From SKLM01 sp964390305 (GTDB lineage: Bacteria; Chloroflexota; Anaerolineae; B4-G1): a stretch of 6,359 nucleotides of DNA. Shown piece after piece: positions 3,898 to 6,359 of this stretch. The first letter of the stretch is position 1; each line of letters begins with the position of its first letter. Made by a program: the position numbers and the translations under genes. Below the pieces are notes generated by a model. That model saw only the letters and a program-made list of their open reading frames with translations, did no database searches and was not told the DNA's origin. Where the stretch lies: positions 1-6,359 of the forward strand of contig CAYMHT010000148.1 in the NCBI GenBank assembly GCA_964390305.1. Direction: 5' to 3'.

Positions 3898-6359
3898 TCA
3901 TTGGCCTCTTAGCGTTGCTCCGAGTTCGCTTCTCAGCTGACCGACAATCCTATCCCGCACCTCAGCGACCTCTTCGTCGGTCAGCGTGCGGTCCTCGGCC
4001 TGGTACGTAAGACGATAGGCCAGGCTCTTCTTATTGGAACCCATCTGGGCTCCTCGATAGACGTCGAACAGCGTGACGGAGCGCAAGAGAGGCACTCCCG
4101 CTCGAGTGATCAAGTCGCCTACGCGAACGGCAGGCACCTCCTCATCGACCACCACCGCTAGATCCTCGTAGACCGGTGGGTGGACAGAGAGGGGCACCAT
4201 CTCCTGCGCCGCGCCCCAACGGGCAAGCAGCGCGTCCAGGTCGAGCTCCAATGCGCAGATCGGTTGTTCGGGCAACTCAAACGCCTCTCGTGCCACGGGG
4301 TGCAACTCACCCATCACGCCCACTTCTTCACCGTCGACCGACACTCGAGCGCACCGACCCGGATGGAAGGCCTCAGACTCGCTGGGCTTGAACGTCCCAT
4401 CCACCCCCAGTCTGGTCAGCACCGCCTCCACGACCCCTTTGAGGTCGAAAAAGTCCATCCACGTGCGATCCTGATGCTCAAGCCATGATTCTTCTTCCCG
4501 CGGACCGGTCATGACGATGCCCAGCCGTCGGGGCTCGTTGGGCAGCGTCTTTCCCTCCGCCGGCACGTAGATTCGCCCAATCTCGAAGATCGCCACCCGG
4601 TCGATGAAGCGTAAGTTCTGGCGGGTGGTGTTGAGCAGCGAGGGAAGGAGCGTCTGCCGCAGCGTGTCCTGCTCCGATGAGAGCGGATTGCGCAGCTGCA
4701 GATACGCACCCGGATCCGGTGCCGAGTCCCCCGGATGGAGCCTTCCTTCGTCCTGAAGGCTAACCAGCGAGTAGGTGATGACTTCGTCAAGTCGGCAGCC
4801 TGTCAATATGTCGCGCACTCGCTCGGCGCCCTCCAACCGGGCATTCTCCCGCTGTGGCGGCAGCTCATCACGCATCAACGTTGCTGGGAAGCGATCGTAG
4901 CCCCAGATGCGGCCAACTTCCTCGATGAGATCAACGGGTCTCGTGACGTCGCGGCGATGCGACGGTACAGTGACCGTGAGCGCCTCCCCTGGTGCTGTCG
5001 GCTCTGACACCTCGAACTCCAATGACGAGAGGATGCGTACTACGTCATCAAGCGGGACCTCAATGCCAAGAATTCGCGCCGCGTGACGTGGGTCGAGTTG
5101 GATAACTCGCTCTGGCTCGCGGCCCGGATAGAGATCGCCGATAACAGGCGCGACCTCCCCCTCTGCCAGGTCTGCCATTAGATGTGCTGCCCGCGCTGCT
5201 GCCTTCGCCGTCAGCTCCGGGTCGACCTGCCGCCCGAAGCGCTGGCTCGACTCGGTTGTCAGGCCCAGTTCTCGGGACGTGCGGCGCACGTTGAGGTAGT
5301 CGAAGTTTGCTGACTCCAGAAGAACGTCAGTCGTATCGCCGGAGACCTCACTCTCCTCTCCTCCCATCACGCCCGCGACGGCTATCGGCCCACCCCCATC
5401 TGTGATGAGGAGCATATCCTCGTCGAAGATCTGCAGTCGGCCATCCAGGGTCCTCATCTGTTCCCCAGACTCAGCGCGTCGCACCATAATGGCTGCACGT
5501 TCACCTCCCGGCCGTGGGCGCAGGAGGTTGTAATCAAAGGCGTGGAGTGGCTGGCCCAACTCCAGCATCACGTAGTTGGTCACGTCCACGATATTGTTGA
5601 TTGGGCGTATGCCTGCTCGCCGCAGCCGCATCTGCATCCAGAAAGGCGACGGCCTCACCTCCACATGCTGGATGAAGGCCGCCGAGTAACGAGGACAGAG
5701 GTCCGGATCAGCAATTTCCAACACCAGGAAATCCGGATCAGGAGACAGCTGTGTCTGCTGGCGCTCCAGAACCTCCAGCACGTCCCGCTCAAGAGGTGCG
5801 TCTAGCAGTGCCGCTGCTTCGCGAGCAACTCCAAGGACGGAGTTGAGGTGGGCGAAGGGGCCCTTAATGTCAAACTCAAGCACGACGTCACCCATGTACC
5901 CGACCAATGGCTTGCCGACCGGCGCGTCGTCAGGCAGGTAAAGGATGTCGACTTGCTCTTCCGAAAGGCCCAACTCCTTCTCAGAAGTAACCATCGCTCG
6001 TGAGGGAACGCCTCGGATCTTCACCTTCCTCAGCGTCATCACCTCTCTACCTTCGGCGTGTCCGTCGTAGAGGCGGGCTCCCTCCATCGCAAAGGCCACT
6101 TTCAGATGCAGGTCGCTCTCTCCCTCGCGCTCCAGAAGGCTTGGAGCACCGGTGACCACAAGCTCCGTCTCTGGGCCCCCGTACTCCACCTCGACCAGAA
6201 CGAGCCGGTCGGCCCTAGGGTGGGGTTGTACTGAGCGAATCTCGCCCACGACGATCTTCTCCGGATCCCACGGAAGCTCAGCCTGCGGCAAGCCGATGTA
6301 TTCGATGGTCTCAACCTCAAGGCCGGCCAGCGTCAGCCGCTCAGCCAGTTCCTCGATCG
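3898..6359 (-). CDS. pheT: Phenylalanyl-tRNA synthetase subunit beta, 5' end outside the window
   Basis: This is the beta chain of the alpha2-beta2 enzyme that charges tRNA-Phe; beta binds tRNA and edits mischarged Tyr-tRNA-Phe. The window holds 819 residues and the stop (TGA, 3900-3898). Using residue 1 as the first full codon at the right edge, the N-terminal segment reads ELAERLTLAGLEVE (3-16), a family hallmark normally about 15-20 residues from the start. Next come the tRNA-binding OB domain (about 37-155, with PHPRADRL), the B3/B4 editing domain (about 208-385, with GQPLHAFD and its conserved His272), the B5 domain (about 415-490, with SHRRDVTRPVDLIEEVGRIWGYD-type residues), the catalytic-like core (about 500-712, with RNPLSSEQDTLRQTLLPSLL) and the C-terminal anticodon-binding FDX-ACB domain (about 724-817). 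A TTG at 6291-6289 could be mistaken for the start, but the coding frame clearly continues upstream. pheS is expected beyond the edge. All domains look intact. Confidence 0.97.
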   Translation of the reverse strand, partial: IEELAERLTLAGLEVETIEYIGLPQAELPWDPEKIVVGEIRSVQPHPRADRLVLVEVEYGGPETELVVTGAPSLLEREGESDLHLKVAFAMEGARLYDGHAEGREVMTLRKVKIRGVPSRAMVTSEKELGLSEEQVDILYLPDDAPVGKPLVGYMGDVVLEFDIKGPFAHLNSVLGVAREAAALLDAPLERDVLEVLERQQTQLSPDPDFLVLEIADPDLCPRYSAAFIQHVEVRPSPFWMQMRLRRAGIRPINNIVDVTNYVMLELGQPLHAFDYNLLRPRPGGERAAIMVRRAESGEQMRTLDGRLQIFDEDMLLITDGGGPIAVAGVMGGEESEVSGDTTDVLLESANFDYLNVRRTSRELGLTTESSQRFGRQVDPELTAKAAARAAHLMADLAEGEVAPVIGDLYPGREPERVIQLDPRHAARILGIEVPLDDVVRILSSLEFEVSEPTAPGEALTVTVPSHRRDVTRPVDLIEEVGRIWGYDRFPATLMRDELPPQRENARLEGAERVRDILTGCRLDEVITYSLVSLQDEGRLHPGDSAPDPGAYLQLRNPLSSEQDTLRQTLLPSLLNTTRQNLRFIDRVAIFEIGRIYVPAEGKTLPNEPRRLGIVMTGPREEESWLEHQDRTWMDFFDLKGVVEAVLTRLGVDGTFKPSESEAFHPGRCARVSVDGEEVGVMGELHPVAREAFELPEQPICALELDLDALLARWGAAQEMVPLSVHPPVYEDLAVVVDEEVPAVRVGDLITRAGVPLLRSVTLFDVYRGAQMGSNKKSLAYRLTYQAEDRTLTDEEVAEVRDRIVGQLRSELGATLRGQ

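Noticed and set aside
3862..3912. Small + strand frame (GTG start, 16 residues) that could be a signal peptide partner for the TPR protein
   Set aside because: It has a poor ribosome site, runs into the end of pheT, and has no features of an exported pro-peptide.

Overview
This is a gene-dense bacterial window with no rRNA, tRNA, CRISPR array, insertion sequence or phage gene that I can see. Base composition looks fairly even and moderately GC-rich. The gene content suggests a member of the Chloroflexota (Anaerolineae-like). It includes a small membrane protein resembling the DUF6391 family, a single-pass sortase with a Pro/Thr-rich stalk, a regulator with two HTH domains next to a TPR protein, and promoters with a perfect TATAAT box. 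That assignment is an inference from family recollection, not a database result.

Left block, + strand (12-2489): a promoter (TTGTCC, 17 bp, TATAAT) precedes a sortase (84-884). A DUF6391-like membrane protein (884-1432) overlaps it by one base and has a good ribosome binding site. After a 43-base gap comes holA (1476-2489), the delta subunit that loads the DNA polymerase III sliding clamp. The three genes could share one transcript. The sortase and the membrane protein are probably translationally coupled, while the link to holA may be only positional.

Middle block, + strand (2509-3811): a second promoter with an extended -10 (TGCTATAAT) has a short inverted repeat over its -35 box. It drives a regulator with two tandem HTH domains (2572-3243). 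Nineteen bases further on is a small protein that is almost entirely TPR repeats (3263-3811). The pair looks like a compact regulator-plus-scaffold module of unknown signal.

Right block, - strand (3898-6359): pheT, the beta subunit of phenylalanyl-tRNA synthetase, converges on the TPR gene. Its reading frame continues without a break to the right edge of the window, so its true start and, by inference, pheS lie outside. The 86-base convergent gap holds only weak hairpins.

Nothing here is clearly a new system. The best leads are the HxxEH plus HPNCG motif combination in the DUF6391-like protein and its tight coupling to a sortase, and the dual-HTH/TPR pair.
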